From positions 236,901 through 300,900 of the forward strand of contig VXBA01005699.1 of assembly GCA_013399895.1 (NCBI GenBank): DNA of 64,000 nt, read 5' to 3'. The DNA comes from Serilophus lunatus (lineage: Eukaryota; Chordata; Aves; Passeriformes; Eurylaimidae). The translations under genes were made by a program, and so were the position numbers. Shown here piece by piece: positions 39,624 to 51,511 of this stretch (positions are counted from its first letter, which is position 1; the number at the start of each line of letters is the position of its first letter). A model generated the notes under the pieces. It did no database searches and was not told where the DNA came from. It was given only the letters and a program-made list of their open reading frames with translations.

Positions 39624-39647
39624 GGGACACTGGTGGGGACACTGGTG
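39624..39647. repeat. 12 bp perfect tandem duplication
   Basis: GGGACACTGGTG occurs twice head to tail with no mismatch. It is a short local duplication in the large intron. Confidence 0.9.
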
Positions 39648-42600
39648 GTCTCTGCCCAAGACCCAGTGCAAACTACTGAATGCAGACACCTTCTTCAATA
39701 GTTCATCTTGGGAAATCATTTCTAAATAGTCGTTAAAACATGACAACGCCAGACTAAGATTTGCAAAGGCACTGAAGCATAAATTAACTTCAGACCTTTT
39801 GCTGACCCATTCAATGCACATGGGCCTTTAAGTCAGATTTAGGCTAAAGCATTATCACTTACCTAAGAGTAATGTCAATAATCAGGCTAAACACCAAGGT
39901 TTGCCATTTGACTGAAACTGCAGGGCTGATGGGGCCAGGCCTTGTAGCAGAGCCATGCAGACCAGCTCCCAGCTGGGTTTGAAAGTAGAATTACAGGTTA
40001 GGGCAGGCTAGTCTGATGAATGAATGTTAGAATTCGAAACAGAGGGGACATCCAAGATAACTCCCACTCTACTAGTGAGAGCGTCTCTTCAATACTTAAC
40101 ACAGGAAACCTTTGCTGTGGCTCTTCCCTGACATGTGTTTGCCATGACAACTATCACTTTCCAGCAAAACCCAGGTTGTCCCAATATCGAAACTATACTA
40201 ACAAAAGTTAAAGTATCATTTTAAATACAAATGCTATCATAATTTTTGGCAATAACTGTAGAAAATGCACTTGGTCACCTTACTTGAAACTGTTTGTGTT
40301 TTACAGCAAATCAAATATCAACATTTTATTTGGATTCTCTCCATTGAAAGCAAAAAGACTGAGGGTTGGCACCTACAGTCCAGCAAAGGAAGCCTTCTGT
40401 ACAATAAAATCATACTGACATCTATGGAAAGTAAATGTAATTCAGCAGCCAGGACATAGTGTGACATGCCAATACATACAGTGTATTTCAAACACCTACA
40501 TGATACTATAAACTTGTGGAATATGTATTTGAAAGTGATTGATTTTCACTAATTACAGCTCAAGAGATAATTTAATGAGCCTCGAGATCAATGGGAAAAA
40601 GAATGTCCTTTATTTTACACTTATCTTTCTCTAGTGTGACATTTTATCACCTGTTTTTGTAGTTTTGAAGCAGAGGCAATGAAACTGTATATTCATGTCA
40701 TCATTCCTTTCTGGAACCCTTAATTAGGCATAAATGCCACAAAGTGAAGGTAAAAATACCTGCACACAATTGCTAAGAGGTCATATTTCATCTCTGCACA
40801 GGTGAGAAAACCCGATGCCTTCACAGGTTCAATTCCCAGCTCCTCTCATCTCCTATTAGTGGAAAGTATCTTATACATAGTTACTCCCTGAACCTCCTGT
40901 TTTTGTAACTAGTTTGAGAACTGAAATTTCAGTCCCAGAAACAAAAAAAATTAAAAATCATGGTATTACAGCAAGTGTCAAATGAGGCACTCCAGTTAGA
41001 CTTGGACTTCCATCATGGAAGTAAGCTGCACCTTGAGGGAAGGCTACCATCAGCATGCTGAAATATGCCTGTCTACAGAACAGGCTTAATACAAGCTGGA
41101 GGCACAAAGTTAGTTCCCCATCCTTACTATCCTCAAGGAATTGGTTTCAGGTCAAGTTGGTTGTTGCCGGATTCTATTTTTCTTCCTTTTTATCCCTGTT
41201 AAACTGTTGGCAAACATGGTAACTCCCAGTAACACAACACCTCATCTAAGATTGGACTTAGATCATAAAACTGATTTTTACAGCCATGTCATCATCTGCT
41301 GGCAACTTTGAGCTTCAAGCCATCAAAACTGGGCCAAGCAGGGGATCAGGTAAAGAGTATGGACACCTCCCAGATCTACAAACACCCTTTTAAATAAGTT
41401 TGTTGCCCATCTAAAGACTTGAAGTCATTGCTTGTCTACTGCCACATTCTGTTGCTGTTAACAGAACCGCAGCTTTTCAAATGGGTAGCATAACATTTTG
41501 GCAGCATGTCTTTTATTATTCTGCTAAAATAACGGGCCAAAATGCCTACAGGAGCAACATGCTGGTCTACGAGAAGACTATTCCTTGGGTATGTATGCCT
41601 GTTCTGCAAAAAAAAAAAACCCTTGCCATATTCTCAGACTCAGGGAGACACAGTAACTCCAATCCACTTGTACCAGCTGGCTGGACCTCTCTCTGAGATC
41701 CCCACATCTATTTTAAACTGCAGTAATTCCAAAACCTCCATGCACAGTGAAGTAAGAGTTCCTCTCTCAGTCCTACTTAGAAGTCACCATGCTTCTGAAC
41801 GATTCTGGGCCCGTGTACAGCAATAACCAGGTTATTATCAGCTGTTCCTATCAAGTTATGAACATTTTACAAACAATGGACTGGCCTGGGAGGCAGCACA
41901 GACAACAGACTCCACATCCTGTGGAAATTAATGTACAGATGAAATTACCAGTCACCTGAAATATCAGTACCAACTATATGAACATCTGCCTCCTGCAGCT
42001 CACCTTACATATTAGTCCCCATGCAGATGGATCCACTTTTTTTTGACAAGAACTCTCACAAATAAATAATTCAGGGAATAGGGGAACACAGGAAAGAAAG
42101 AAGGCAGCTAACAAAACCATTTCCATCTAGCAAGTTACAAAAGTGGGGTATTAGAGAGCTAATTACGCTCAGTCAAAGCCTTAATTTAATAAAACATTCA
42201 GTAACATTCTATTTGTATCCTTCCTTAAAAATTCTGCTTCTATTCAGTCTGCCTCTGAGTATTAAATTCCAGCTGAAGGCTGAATCTGGGCTAAGATTAT
42301 GCACAATAATTGTGAGTTGAGCTTCAGTCTACAGGCTGATTCAATAATGACTCAAAGAGAAATTCGATAAAAGGAAATGTATGCAGCAAGGATCAGACTA
42401 CAAAGCTTTGGGAGTGTCTAAATGATATCACAGCATTTGGGAATTTTGGAATTTCAATTTACCATGTCCAAGGGGCTGTTTACAAGCTCCTTACAGAGTG
42501 GGATGTTCTGAGAGCTATTTGTCTTTCATAAGTTAGGTTTTGTGGTATTTCACTGAAATTTAGGCTATGTCTGTTCCATTTAGCTGACAGTTCGAAAACC

Positions 42601-45600
42601 TACTATGCATTTCAACTCAATCACGCAAACACTATCAATGGCCATAGTGCTTACTTTTACAGCCAGTCTGCTTCCAGTTTTGTGCATACCTTAATCCAAA
42701 GAAATTACCACTACAGAATTCATATTATCACTTAAAAATTAATTTTAGTAAGTCAATATTATGGAGGGTTTTCTACTTATTTGACACAGGGTCAGATATT
42801 TTATTTTTTTTAATATTCTGACAATTTTTACACAAGCAATTTATACATGCCACTGAGAAAAAAGCAGAGACTTCTAAAACTCTCTATGCTTCTCAATCTG
42901 CTTTAGAATACTGGGGTATATCAAAATCCTAATGCAAATTCATTGAAAAGATACGGAAAAAATAAAAGAAGGTATCCACATGTGCAACAGTGGACATTAT
43001 CAAACACACTGCAGAAACATAGGACAAGAACTAACTTCTGAATGCTTGTAAAACATTTGGTTTATAACCTGACCACAACGGTACTGTTTACAAACAGCCG
43101 CAGAGCTAGAAGTTCCAAAACATTTTACCAAGCCAAGAGCCTCTCTTTAGAGCAGCAGCCTGAGTGAATACAGAGTAGCAGCAACAGAACTCCCTTTCCT
43201 AGGCAACAGGGTTAAAGCTAGCAAAAGTATTCAGCAAACTTAGACAGAAAGAAAAGAAAGGCCACAAAGGAAAACAAATTTAAATTAAAATATCCAGTAT
43301 GCTTTTGTTGGTGTTAAAGCCTTCTAAACTAAAAGTATAAAATGGAGGAGAAACTAATGGAAGAAGCACTGTGAGAACACATTTATATTAAAAATAACCC
43401 CAAAACAATTAAGAGGATAAATCAAATATAGTCCTAGATTTGAACAAATTTACATGGTTGTTGAGAAATATTAAGAAGGAGAAATTCCCTTCCAAATTGA
43501 GTGCATGCTTGTCACAGAACAGGAAATCCCCCCAGCAACAGGCACGCCCGAGAAGTACCTATAGTAGATGGTACGAATGATTAGCACTGTCGGCTAATTC
43601 AAGGAATAGGGAGAGATCTTAAAAGTAGTAAGAGAAAGAAGTGTGCAGGGGAGAGGAACTTGCCTGAATTAAGATCCATTAAGTACAGAAGAGGAGCAGA
43701 AATTTCCAATCACTGATGGTGGTGTTAAAACCGGAATAACGCTCTACAAACAGTAATTCATGTATTCGATTTGTGCAGGTAATCCAACCCCAAAACTCAA
43801 GTAAATACTCTGATAAATACACCACATCCGAGACTAAGGGAAATATTTGGCCATACTACTTCAATGCTGGGAAACTGAGATGACCTAAGTATAGCTGAGG
43901 TAGGATTAAAGGAGAAGGCCCGAAGTTTTATCGTGGCAGTGACAAGAACTACAAATAATTTCTGTCAGGAATTAGTGTTGAATTCTTTGACTTGTTGCTA
44001 AATTGTCACTGTTTAATCTGGCACTTTCTTCACGACAGACAAATCTTTGTAAGATACGCACTGCTCAGTTACAAGTGGTAAGGAGAAAGAAGGGCAGGAA
44101 TGTGTCCTCCAACATTTGATCTTCCTCTCATTTTCACAACTAAATCTTGGGGCCTCTGTCTCCCTCCTCCCAAATCAATCTGCTCCTACTTATGACTAAA
44201 ATTAATGTTTATAAACACACATCTTCAGGCTCATCTCAAATTGCAGCATACTATTAAAGCTATTATTCATCAAGGATGGCACATTTTGAAGTGTTCTGTG
44301 TCAAAGCTGGGTCAATATGTTTTTCAGTAGGAGGTCACACTCCTGTTTTCCTAGCCTGCAGAGTGACCCTTCTTGACTGAAATGATCTTCCTGCACGGAG
44401 GAGTAGGGGACACAAACAAAACTGATATGCTACTGGAGCTTACCAGTAATGACAGCAGGATAAACAAGGCCTCCTTCACAGAGGAGTAGGAAGAGGTGTT
44501 CATTTAAAAAGTTTGTTGGTATATCCAAGAACAGAAAGAAAGCAAAGCATCAATTAATAATTAACACTTTTATTTCCCATGTTATCATAGTATCTCAAAA
44601 CAGTTTGCAAACATTGATTATGTCTAATGACACGCCCCTGAAGCAGACAAGCCATGGATGATGCTCTACTCCTACCAGCCAGGATGGCACTCTGAAAGCA
44701 TTTAATTTAGCTGATCTATGCCCTCCCTTCCCCATCTGTTAAATGGTGATAATACTATCATACAGTGGTTCAGAAGCTTAGCGACTTCTAAATCAACACA
44801 TTTATAGATAGAAAAATAGCACACAAGGGCAATCTCATACGTCAGACTACACTCAATTACAATTGAACTAAAGCTACAACATTCAACATGATAACATAAC
44901 TAGTGGGAAGAAAACCCTCTATCTTCATTTTAAACACCCTACAGATTTGCTTTACTCTGACACTAAGTATTCAGAGCACTTGAGTTCTACTTAATGACCA
45001 GGATTCTTGGGTACTGTTAACATGAAACAAATTGTAATCACAGTAATTAGATCTGCTGCAGAAAGAATTGTGAGAAGTGAAAGACTGTCCACAGTAGTCT
45101 CTATCGCCCAATTAACACAAAGTAGTTGGTGCGTTTGGACGCCAGGACAAGACATACCTATAACTACAGATTCCAGAGGGAAATGTCTTTTATATTCAGA
45201 TGGGAAGTCGAACACTGTTTAATCCTTGCTTTAAAAGACAGGTACTCAAGCATCATCCACTTGCAGATGGTGAAAGGACAATTCAGGGAGGCTCTGAGCG
45301 GCCAAAGGACAAAGCCAATCACACATGCTCCCCACAATCAACTTTTCATTTTGGGAACTCCTTATTCCCCACCCCATACTTGGACTTCTTTTTTGAAATA
45401 GAAAGGCCCACAAATCGTGGATTCTCTTGTCATAAAGAGAGTTCTTTCTTCCTTATTTCCATCTCTTTCACACATATAACCAGACAGAATTATTTTGCTT
45501 AACCCTCTTCCTAATCTGACATTTCCAGAAGGACTGAACATAGAGACAAAAGTGCTGCATGAAATACAGGTCTTTTCTTCTGTGCCTGACAGTCACTTCC

Positions 45601-45715
45601 AAAAGCAGATTGTCATGACAACAAACAACCTGAAGGCAATCCAGCCAATTAGTCTGCAAAGGAAGCAGTCATCCCAACCTTGGAAAACAGCACTGCTGTT
45701 TTAAGCTTCAGAGGT

Positions 45716-45733
45716 AAAAAAAAAAAAAAAAAG
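45716..45733. repeat. A18 homopolymer
   Basis: Eighteen A bases are followed by GAGAAAGAAAAAG. The preceding 300 bases show no recognisable processed gene copy. Confidence 0.9.
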
Positions 45734-47100
45734 AGAAAGAAAAAGCAACCCAGCATAAAACCTTACTACTCACATTTATCTTATTAGGCTGCTTCAGACC
45801 TGTAATGAAGAACAATTCATCTCTCGGCGCGTGCTAGCCCCTCACCAGTCCTTTCCTACTCTCTCCAGACAGAGAGTAAGGGCAGGCCAAAACCCCTCTC
45901 TGAGGCTCTGATCTGAGCAGAGCTACATTCCCAGGCTGTGATGTAGCTCAGAATGCAGATGAGTTAGCAGGATGATCCCTTCAGCCTGTACATCTGGAGC
46001 CATAGGAAAGAGCTCACAGATTTGGCAGAGAAATGACACAGAAGAGATTGTTACATACCACTGCTATAAACCCTGCTTTGTTGGCATCGCTGTTGTATGT
46101 TTTCTCTCTTCCTCTGTGAGTTATCAAGAATATACATCACCATGTTAGCATCAGGATTATTTTCTTTTCCACAAAAGACTAAATGATCAGTGCAGCTAGA
46201 TATTAAAGTCATTCTCCTTCAATTTCACTAATTACTTCTTCCTTCACAACCTGCTTTCTTTAGATTGAAGCGTACCACATATCCCCTGAAAATATCCAGC
46301 ATCTCCTATATTTTGCCTACTCTGATCTCTCGGTAGTATCTTGGACATTAAAATGTTTAGTAGCTGATGCCCATTTGTTAACCTTGAGTCATTCATATAC
46401 TTCACATTTTATAAAACACTATGGTATTAAGTTACAGAAAACAAAACTGAAAAGCACTAGATGCAGAGTTATAGGCTAGGTTAAAAAGAAAAAAAAATCA
46501 AAGACTGTTTTGAGATTCTCACACGACTCAATACACAACGAGTTTCAAACAAAAATTTTCTTCCCTTTCATCCTTTTCATCCTTTACTCTAAATACAGAA
46601 ACAAGGAAGGGTAGGAATAAATGCTTTCACTGTAGACTTGTCCTGCAGTGAAACATGCCTTTTAGAAAGTAACTGAGCAATGAGGATTTAAATCTTTAAG
46701 CCTACACAAAATTTAATCATCTGGTAAACAGACAGATTCACTTCCAACTGTAGTTTTACTATCAATCCCCCTGGGCCCAATTTATTTCACAGAAGTTACT
46801 AAATGGATTCCCAGCAACTTCACTGAGCACTGGATCACAGATTCTAAGCGTTTCCTGCAAAAGTGCGTTTTACTAATATAAAAAAGATACCAGTCTTCTG
46901 AGCACTGAGAATGAAATATATGCATGCATGCACACACACTCTACATATTTCACTCCCACTCCCACTATTTGCAGAATGAGGAAACAACAGCTTCAGCCAA
47001 CTCAGAGCAAGTCTACAGAACCATATTTTCTGCTGAGCCTGTTCCATGTTAATTTGAGTTGGAATAATATTGCAGAATAGAATAAACCCCCTGTGCCTAC

Positions 47101-47235
47101 CTTGATGGCTTTCACAGCTTTCTTCATCACTGTTGTCTTGGCAGTTATTTTGACTGTCGCACACAAAACTTTTATCAATGCAAAGACCATTTTTGCAGTG
47201 GAATCGGGCAGTAGAGCAAAGCAAGGGATTTGCTG
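47101..47235 (-). CDS. LDLRAD3: LDLRAD3 exon with third LDLa repeat (human exon 4 equivalent)
   Basis: This exon encodes the membrane-proximal LDLa repeat. Six cysteines occur in the contexts LLC, FHC, GLC, FVC, NNC and ESC, and the calcium-site segment reads CDSQNNCQDNSDEESC. Serine stands where many LDLa repeats have glycine after the Cys-Asp pair; this is a mild variation and not a loss of a calcium ligand. The acceptor follows the tract CTTTCTCTTTCTGCAG. Joining A from the previous exon to CA gives ACA (Thr) and the reading TANPLLC. The donor is CATCAAG followed by GTAGGC. The exon is 135 bp, phase 1-1, so skipping it would keep the frame and remove exactly one LDLa repeat. The acceptor is a tandem CAGCAG, so an isoform lacking one alanine is possible. 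The next exon lies 42.5 kb away. Confidence 0.95.
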
Positions 47236-49405
47236 CTGCAGAAAGAGAAAGCGAGATCTTTCATTAGAAATTCTCTTACCCAGGCAGTTAAATAGCCGAC
47301 AATCAATGACAACAGGTCACAACTCAACAGTTGGTCAATTCTCTGAATATGCTGGCAATTAAATCAACCTTGTCTCTCTAAAGAGGGAGAACTGAAACTT
47401 CTAATTCATGCAAAATTCATTACAATTAGCAGAGATTTAGTTCCACCCACAGTTGTGATAAGCCTTCTGTTCATTTTCACAAGAGCCCCAGTCATGATCA
47501 CCATTTCACATTTGCTCACATTGAAGACATATGGACGATAGAACTGCCTGTCATAAACATTACCTGTTGATTTCCATTACAACAAACTCAGTTTAGCTTA
47601 ACCGTCATATTATAAGACAACAATCTTGGCTGAGAATTGCCAGGCAGTGGTTTATTTACCTCTGCTTCTGTCTTTTTCCCTCCTCCCCATTTTCCTCACT
47701 ATTTTGAATTGATACAATGGCAATGTTGAAATCTTGCAACTTCTTAAGTGTTTGAATTTCAACTCTTTTTCAGGGTAACATGCACATTACAGTAGCACCC
47801 AGAAAATTCTTTCACATAAGACCCACTGTTGCACACAGAGCAAAAGCAGAATAGTATTTAACCAGACTCATTCAGGTCTTCTCACCCATGCCAAACCCAG
47901 CAGTAAATATGCTCTAAGATGCTATGTCTAGTTTCATTTAGAGCTTCAAGTAGTGCAGTTTTCAACACTTCTATCGGATTACATCACAGCTTCAATGCAT
48001 CTCACTGTCTAGTTGGTTTCCTTGATACACATTTCTCGTTTCTAATTTCAGCCCTCTACTCTTAGCTGTAGCCCAGCATACATAACTACATTACCTCCTC
48101 CTTGAACAGTGTTTGCACCCTTCATGTACAGCACGTACAGCCATATCTTCCAACAGAGTCATCACTTAGGCGAGATATGCATAATTTAGCCATTTTTAAT
48201 ATCTATTTATAAATCAATCTCTGTCATTTTTGGCAGTCTTCTCTGAACTCCCAGCAGTTTTTGGTAATGAGGTGACTGGAAATTAAATTCAAATTTCCAA
48301 TTGAAAACCATAAAAAAGTTGTTTAGATGCCTTGTCTGCTTCAAACTGCTTCTCTGCCACAATAACAAAGAGGATTTCAGTTTCCAAATACTAACTGGCT
48401 TCCTATTTTTTATTCTTTAAAGTAAGAGTTGCATTTAAAGAGTCTTTAAAAAAAAACCTCAAATATAAAACATTAAAGTCTGCCCTGCATATAACCTGCA
48501 GTATATATAACAAACACTCTCAATTTCTCCAGCTTCCTAAGAGCAGGTTTATCATAAACATGCTAAAACTCCTTAGGTTTGAAACTGCTGCACACATTGA
48601 TTTTCAAGATGACCTTAGGGCCTACATTGTTGTTCCTCTTCATAAGCAGCGACCAGACATTTAGACATGCTAGAAAATACCAAGAGTGTCCTTAAATGGC
48701 ATAGAGAAATAGACAGATCGGCAACATGTTATCAGCTGTAAGGTCCTGTTGGAGCTACATGCTACAAGCTCATGTGAAATTTTTCCATTCATAATGAATT
48801 TAATGAGTGTGCACCTTCAGATGAGACTTGTCAGTCCACCATTTCAAGGATACTCAAAGCACTTTTGTAAAGACTTCCTTCTAGTTCATTTATTTAAGCA
48901 TAACCAAAAGGGATTTCCTCAGCCTTCAGTACTTCTCTAGCTTCACTTGCTCTGCAGAAGTGCCAAGTCCCTGCCACAGTCCTCCCAGGGCCCAAACCAA
49001 CAACAGATGGCTCCTTAAAAGATGTTCATGCTGTGGGGGAAAGCACGCAAACAAGAAAGGCAAGTCCTCCGAGAAGACGACAGTCAGAGTAAAGACCGCT
49101 CCTCTTTTGTTATCTTTGAAAGTTGGTGTCTGTTGTCCTCCTCCTGACCTTTAAATGTCATTAAAAAGAAAAACTCAATATGCTCCAACAAGTATTTTGC
49201 TGCAGGCTTTCACTGCAGACTCATGCCCTTACCAGCTCCTGATAATAACTTTTCCTTATTGCTATGATATATCCCTGCTAGACTTACAGATACAAATGAA
49301 TCTAATGTAGCCACATGCAGAGTTTAGCTCAAGACAAGCAGCACTTCAGATGATCTCTCTGCTGCGACTTTTCCCTGCAAGATGCTGAACGGCAATGCAA
49401 GCTGA

Positions 49406-49521
49406 CATTAGCTCAGTCTGTTAGAGCATGGGTTTGATCCCCATAGGGCCATTCACTTAAGAGTTGGACACTAATAATCCTTGTGGATCCCTTCCAACTC
49501 AGAATATTCTGTGATTCTGTG
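49406..49521 (+). mobile_element. tRNA-Ile-derived SINE with CR1-like tail, anticodon region deleted
   Basis: The head reads TTAGCTCAGTCTGTTAGAGC, the D-arm and internal A box of a tRNA-Ile-like sequence (A box about 49409-49420). It is followed directly by GGTTTGATCCC (B box, 49431-49441) and the acceptor-like ATAGGGCCA. The anticodon arm and variable region are missing. The tail (49452-49521) is CR1-like: GAGTTGGACACTAATAATCC, CCCTTCCAACTCAGAATATT, ending CTGTGATTCTGTGA. AAGCTGA occurs immediately on both sides (49399-49405 and 49522-49528), a plausible target duplication. Bird genomes contain SINEs of this build (TguSINE1 type), thought to be mobilised by CR1. It is not a functional tRNA gene. 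Confidence 0.75.
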
Positions 49522-49874
49522 AAGCTGATGCATTGGCAGGCATGTCTGGCTTCATGAACCTCCTATTCCCAAAAACCTGTTTCACTAAATGTGCCAATAT
49601 TTGCTTTACTTGTTGGAAAACGTATACCTAACTGATGAACAAATACACTATATTCTTCAGTGACAAGAAACAGGCAAAATAAAAATGGAACAACTGAAAG
49701 TTATATTTAATATTTGCCAAATTTGAGTTACATTTGAGTACAGAGAACATGTTCGAAGCAACATGAAACTTAAAATTCATTTCAAAAAAGTCACAATCTC
49801 ATTGCAAAGCCACAAAGGGGCTTGAAGTATCATATAGGCATTCTATACAAAACAAGAGTGAGCTGGACCTTAAC

Positions 49875-49899
49875 AAAAAAAAAAAAAAAGAAAAAAAAA
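49875..49899. repeat. A-rich run (A15 G A9)
   Basis: Two A runs are separated by one G, about 165 bp from the second-LDLa exon donor. In the transcript it is a U-rich intronic tract. Confidence 0.9.
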
Positions 49900-50064
49900 G
49901 ACTCATTTACAAAGTGAAAAGACAAGGATCATCTGGGTTGTAAATGACAGGGAGAACATTTGACTCAGAAATTGAAGGCTACTGAAGGCTTCCTTTCTAA
50001 ACGGTACTAATTAGTTGAAAGAAAAAGCAGTGCCCTCACTCGCAAGCAGCCCACCCACACTTAC

Positions 50065-50190
50065 TGCAGTTCTCCTCGTCGCTGCCGTCAGGACAGTCCT
50101 CGAAGCCATTGCAGCGGAAGCGGCCAATGATGCAGTGGATCCCACTAGCGCAGGGGAAGAATGTGGCACCACATTTGGACTTGGCTTTCG
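50065..50190 (-). CDS. LDLRAD3: LDLRAD3 exon with second LDLa repeat (human exon 3 equivalent)
   Basis: This exon encodes a complete LDL-receptor class A repeat, an extracellular calcium-binding module. Six cysteines occur in the contexts KCG, FPC, IHC, FRC, EDC and ENC. The calcium-binding signature CNGFEDCPDGSDEENC is intact, with the usual acidic residues. The acceptor has a long pyrimidine tract ending CTCCTCCCAG (50191-50200), and the exon begins CGAAAGCC. The donor is TGCA followed by GTAAGT, close to ideal. The first two bases complete a codon begun in the missing upstream exon, and one base (A) is left at the end. The exon is therefore phase 1-1 and 126 bp, divisible by three, as is usual for LDLa cassettes. 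It is locally richer in G+C and CpG than its introns. The next exon lies 2829 bp downstream in transcript direction. Confidence 0.95.
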
Positions 50191-51074
50191 CTGGGAGGAG
50201 AGATGAGACACAAGTGGGCAAAGGTGAAGGAAACAATTTTCAGAGATACTTTTGTAGCAGTACACTTTCCGACGGTCTATGCAGTGCTGCTGGCACAGGT
50301 GTTAGGTGTCCCTCAAGCTGCCTATGGCTTGCTTTCAACTATTTAATGTTCTTTTGTGAGATTTCCCTTGCTTGGGCCGAATTTTTTCCGATTTGCATGA
50401 TTTCCAGAATGATGGAAACATTCAAACTTAAAACTAGTCAAATGACCTCTCAAAACAAATTTAAATTGCTCAATGCTTTGGAGGACGAGTTTGTAAATTT
50501 GGCATGCAGGTACTCCTAACTGTGCCTGAAGACCCATGTGAATTTAATCAACACTTTACACTGGAGTAAAAGCTATTAACACAGAGGGTCACACTTCACA
50601 GAAAACAAGCCCAACTACTTTCTCTTTTCATTAAATTTTCTGGTAAGTGTCACTGGTCCAGGCATAAGTCCAGGAGACAGACATGAAGCAGGTCCTCATG
50701 TGGCAGAAAACAACCTTCAGAGGCCAAAGTCTATCTGGACTAGTCGTAACCACCCCGTCACAACCTGCAGCTCTATGTCATGCTGAGTCCACAAGCACTA
50801 AACAGCAGCATAAGTCTAGATTTTGTACACCAACAACCTTCTCATGCTTGCTCAGAAAAGCCAAGCATAAAGTGCCCAAGGAAGACAGAGATAATGAATG
50901 TGGCAGAAAGTTTTGAGAAATTGGGATGTGTAGGCAAATTCGGGTAATGACAGATGTACAATGAATAAGGAAATATCTGAAGAAGAAAATGAGAAATAGA
51001 GATATCAAGTGAATTAGTGTCTTTGTGAGAATAAGAAAACACAAGAGACCCTCGTAATAGTATTTTTCAGGCTG

Positions 51075-51511
51075 TGTTGATGGATGGCTATTGGAACGGG
51101 GGCACGGGTCCCTTCAGCCGTTGTACAAGCAATCCTGTTAGCATGAGTTAGAAAAGGCTGTTAGCATAAGTAGGCCGCAGTGTAGAATGCAAAGCCATGC
51201 TGCCAAGTAGGAGTCAGATATCACCCTGGCCTCGTAGCTAGTGAAAAACAAAGGGGTAATAGTAAACAAGGGAAAGTACCGACTAGTAGCTAAGGCAACC
51301 AGTATTAGGAGGGGTATGCAAGGTATGACCATTATATGACCATTATCCCATGACCAATTATGCTGTATTGCTAAAAATAGTAGCCTATTATGTTATATTG
51401 CTATAAATAGTATATGCAAGAAAAGCATAAAAGTTGTAACACTTGTCAATAAAGTGAAGCTTGCTCTACCAATCACATTGATTGATTGCTTGATTTCCCC
51501 CGCCATCCGCA
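51075..51511 (+). mobile_element. Solo LTR of an endogenous retrovirus
   Basis: This 437 bp unit begins TGTTGATGG and ends CATCCGCA (TG...CA). It is flanked by AGGCTG on both sides (51069-51074 and 51512-51517), a 6 bp target duplication typical of class II (beta-like) retroviruses. Promoter-type signals are a TATA box CTATAAATAG at 51401-51410, and an AATAAA at 51448-51453 near the end. Upstream there is an imperfect tandem repeat of about 31 bp, with the two units each containing TATTGCTAWAAATAGTA (about 51357-51413), and a triple ATGACCA-type repeat (about 51325-51355). There is no internal proviral coding sequence, so it is the product of LTR-LTR recombination. It lies antisense to LDLRAD3. 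Confidence 0.85.
51401..51453 (+). promoter_or_regulatory. LTR core promoter and polyadenylation signal
   Basis: CTATAAATAG (51401-51410) and AATAAA (51448-51453) lie 38 nt apart inside the solo LTR, as in compact retroviral LTRs with a short R region. The signals look intact. Activity is unknown. Confidence 0.6.

Larger units (their letters stand above)
4649..47100 (-). other. LDLRAD3: LDLRAD3 large intron (42.5 kb)
   Basis: The donor is GTAGGC at 47100-47095. The acceptor is the pyrimidine-rich TCCTTTTCCTTTTGTCTTGCAG ending at 4649. All open frames inside are short and lack recognisable protein features apart from those in repeats. Identified contents are CR1 pieces at 5771-5964, 10470-10727, 17401-17530 and 25947-26229, an old CR1/L3-like remnant near 14640-14960, and simple repeats. 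In 5965-10469, 10728-14639, 14961-17400 and 17531-25946 I see no further gene; some motif clusters are noted among the findings. Confidence 0.9.
26230..47100. other. 20.9 kb of intron without recognised genes or large repeats
   Basis: This part of the large LDLRAD3 intron contains only short runs: a polypyrimidine tract near 33321-33364, a GC-rich patch near 33515-33680, A-runs at 36461-36472, 41608-41620 and 45716-45733, a GT/CA inverted repeat at 39517-39541, a 12 bp tandem duplication at 39624-39647, and a CATG/CA tract at 46917-46940. I find no convincing exon, RNA gene or transposon end in it. Confidence 0.7.
47236..50064 (-). other. LDLRAD3: LDLRAD3 intron between the two LDLa exons (2829 bp)
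   Basis: The donor is the near-ideal GTAAGT at 50064-50059 and the acceptor ends CTTTCTGCAG at 47236. It holds one tRNA-derived SINE at 49406-49521 and an A-rich run at 49875-49899. The remaining 47236-49405 shows nothing recognisable. Confidence 0.92.

Noticed and set aside
45716..45733. Poly(A) tail of a processed pseudogene
   Set aside because: No coding similarity or target duplication could be seen upstream of the A run.
49406..49451. tRNA-Ile gene
   Set aside because: The anticodon arm and variable loop are missing and a CR1-like tail follows, so it is a SINE head and not a tRNA.
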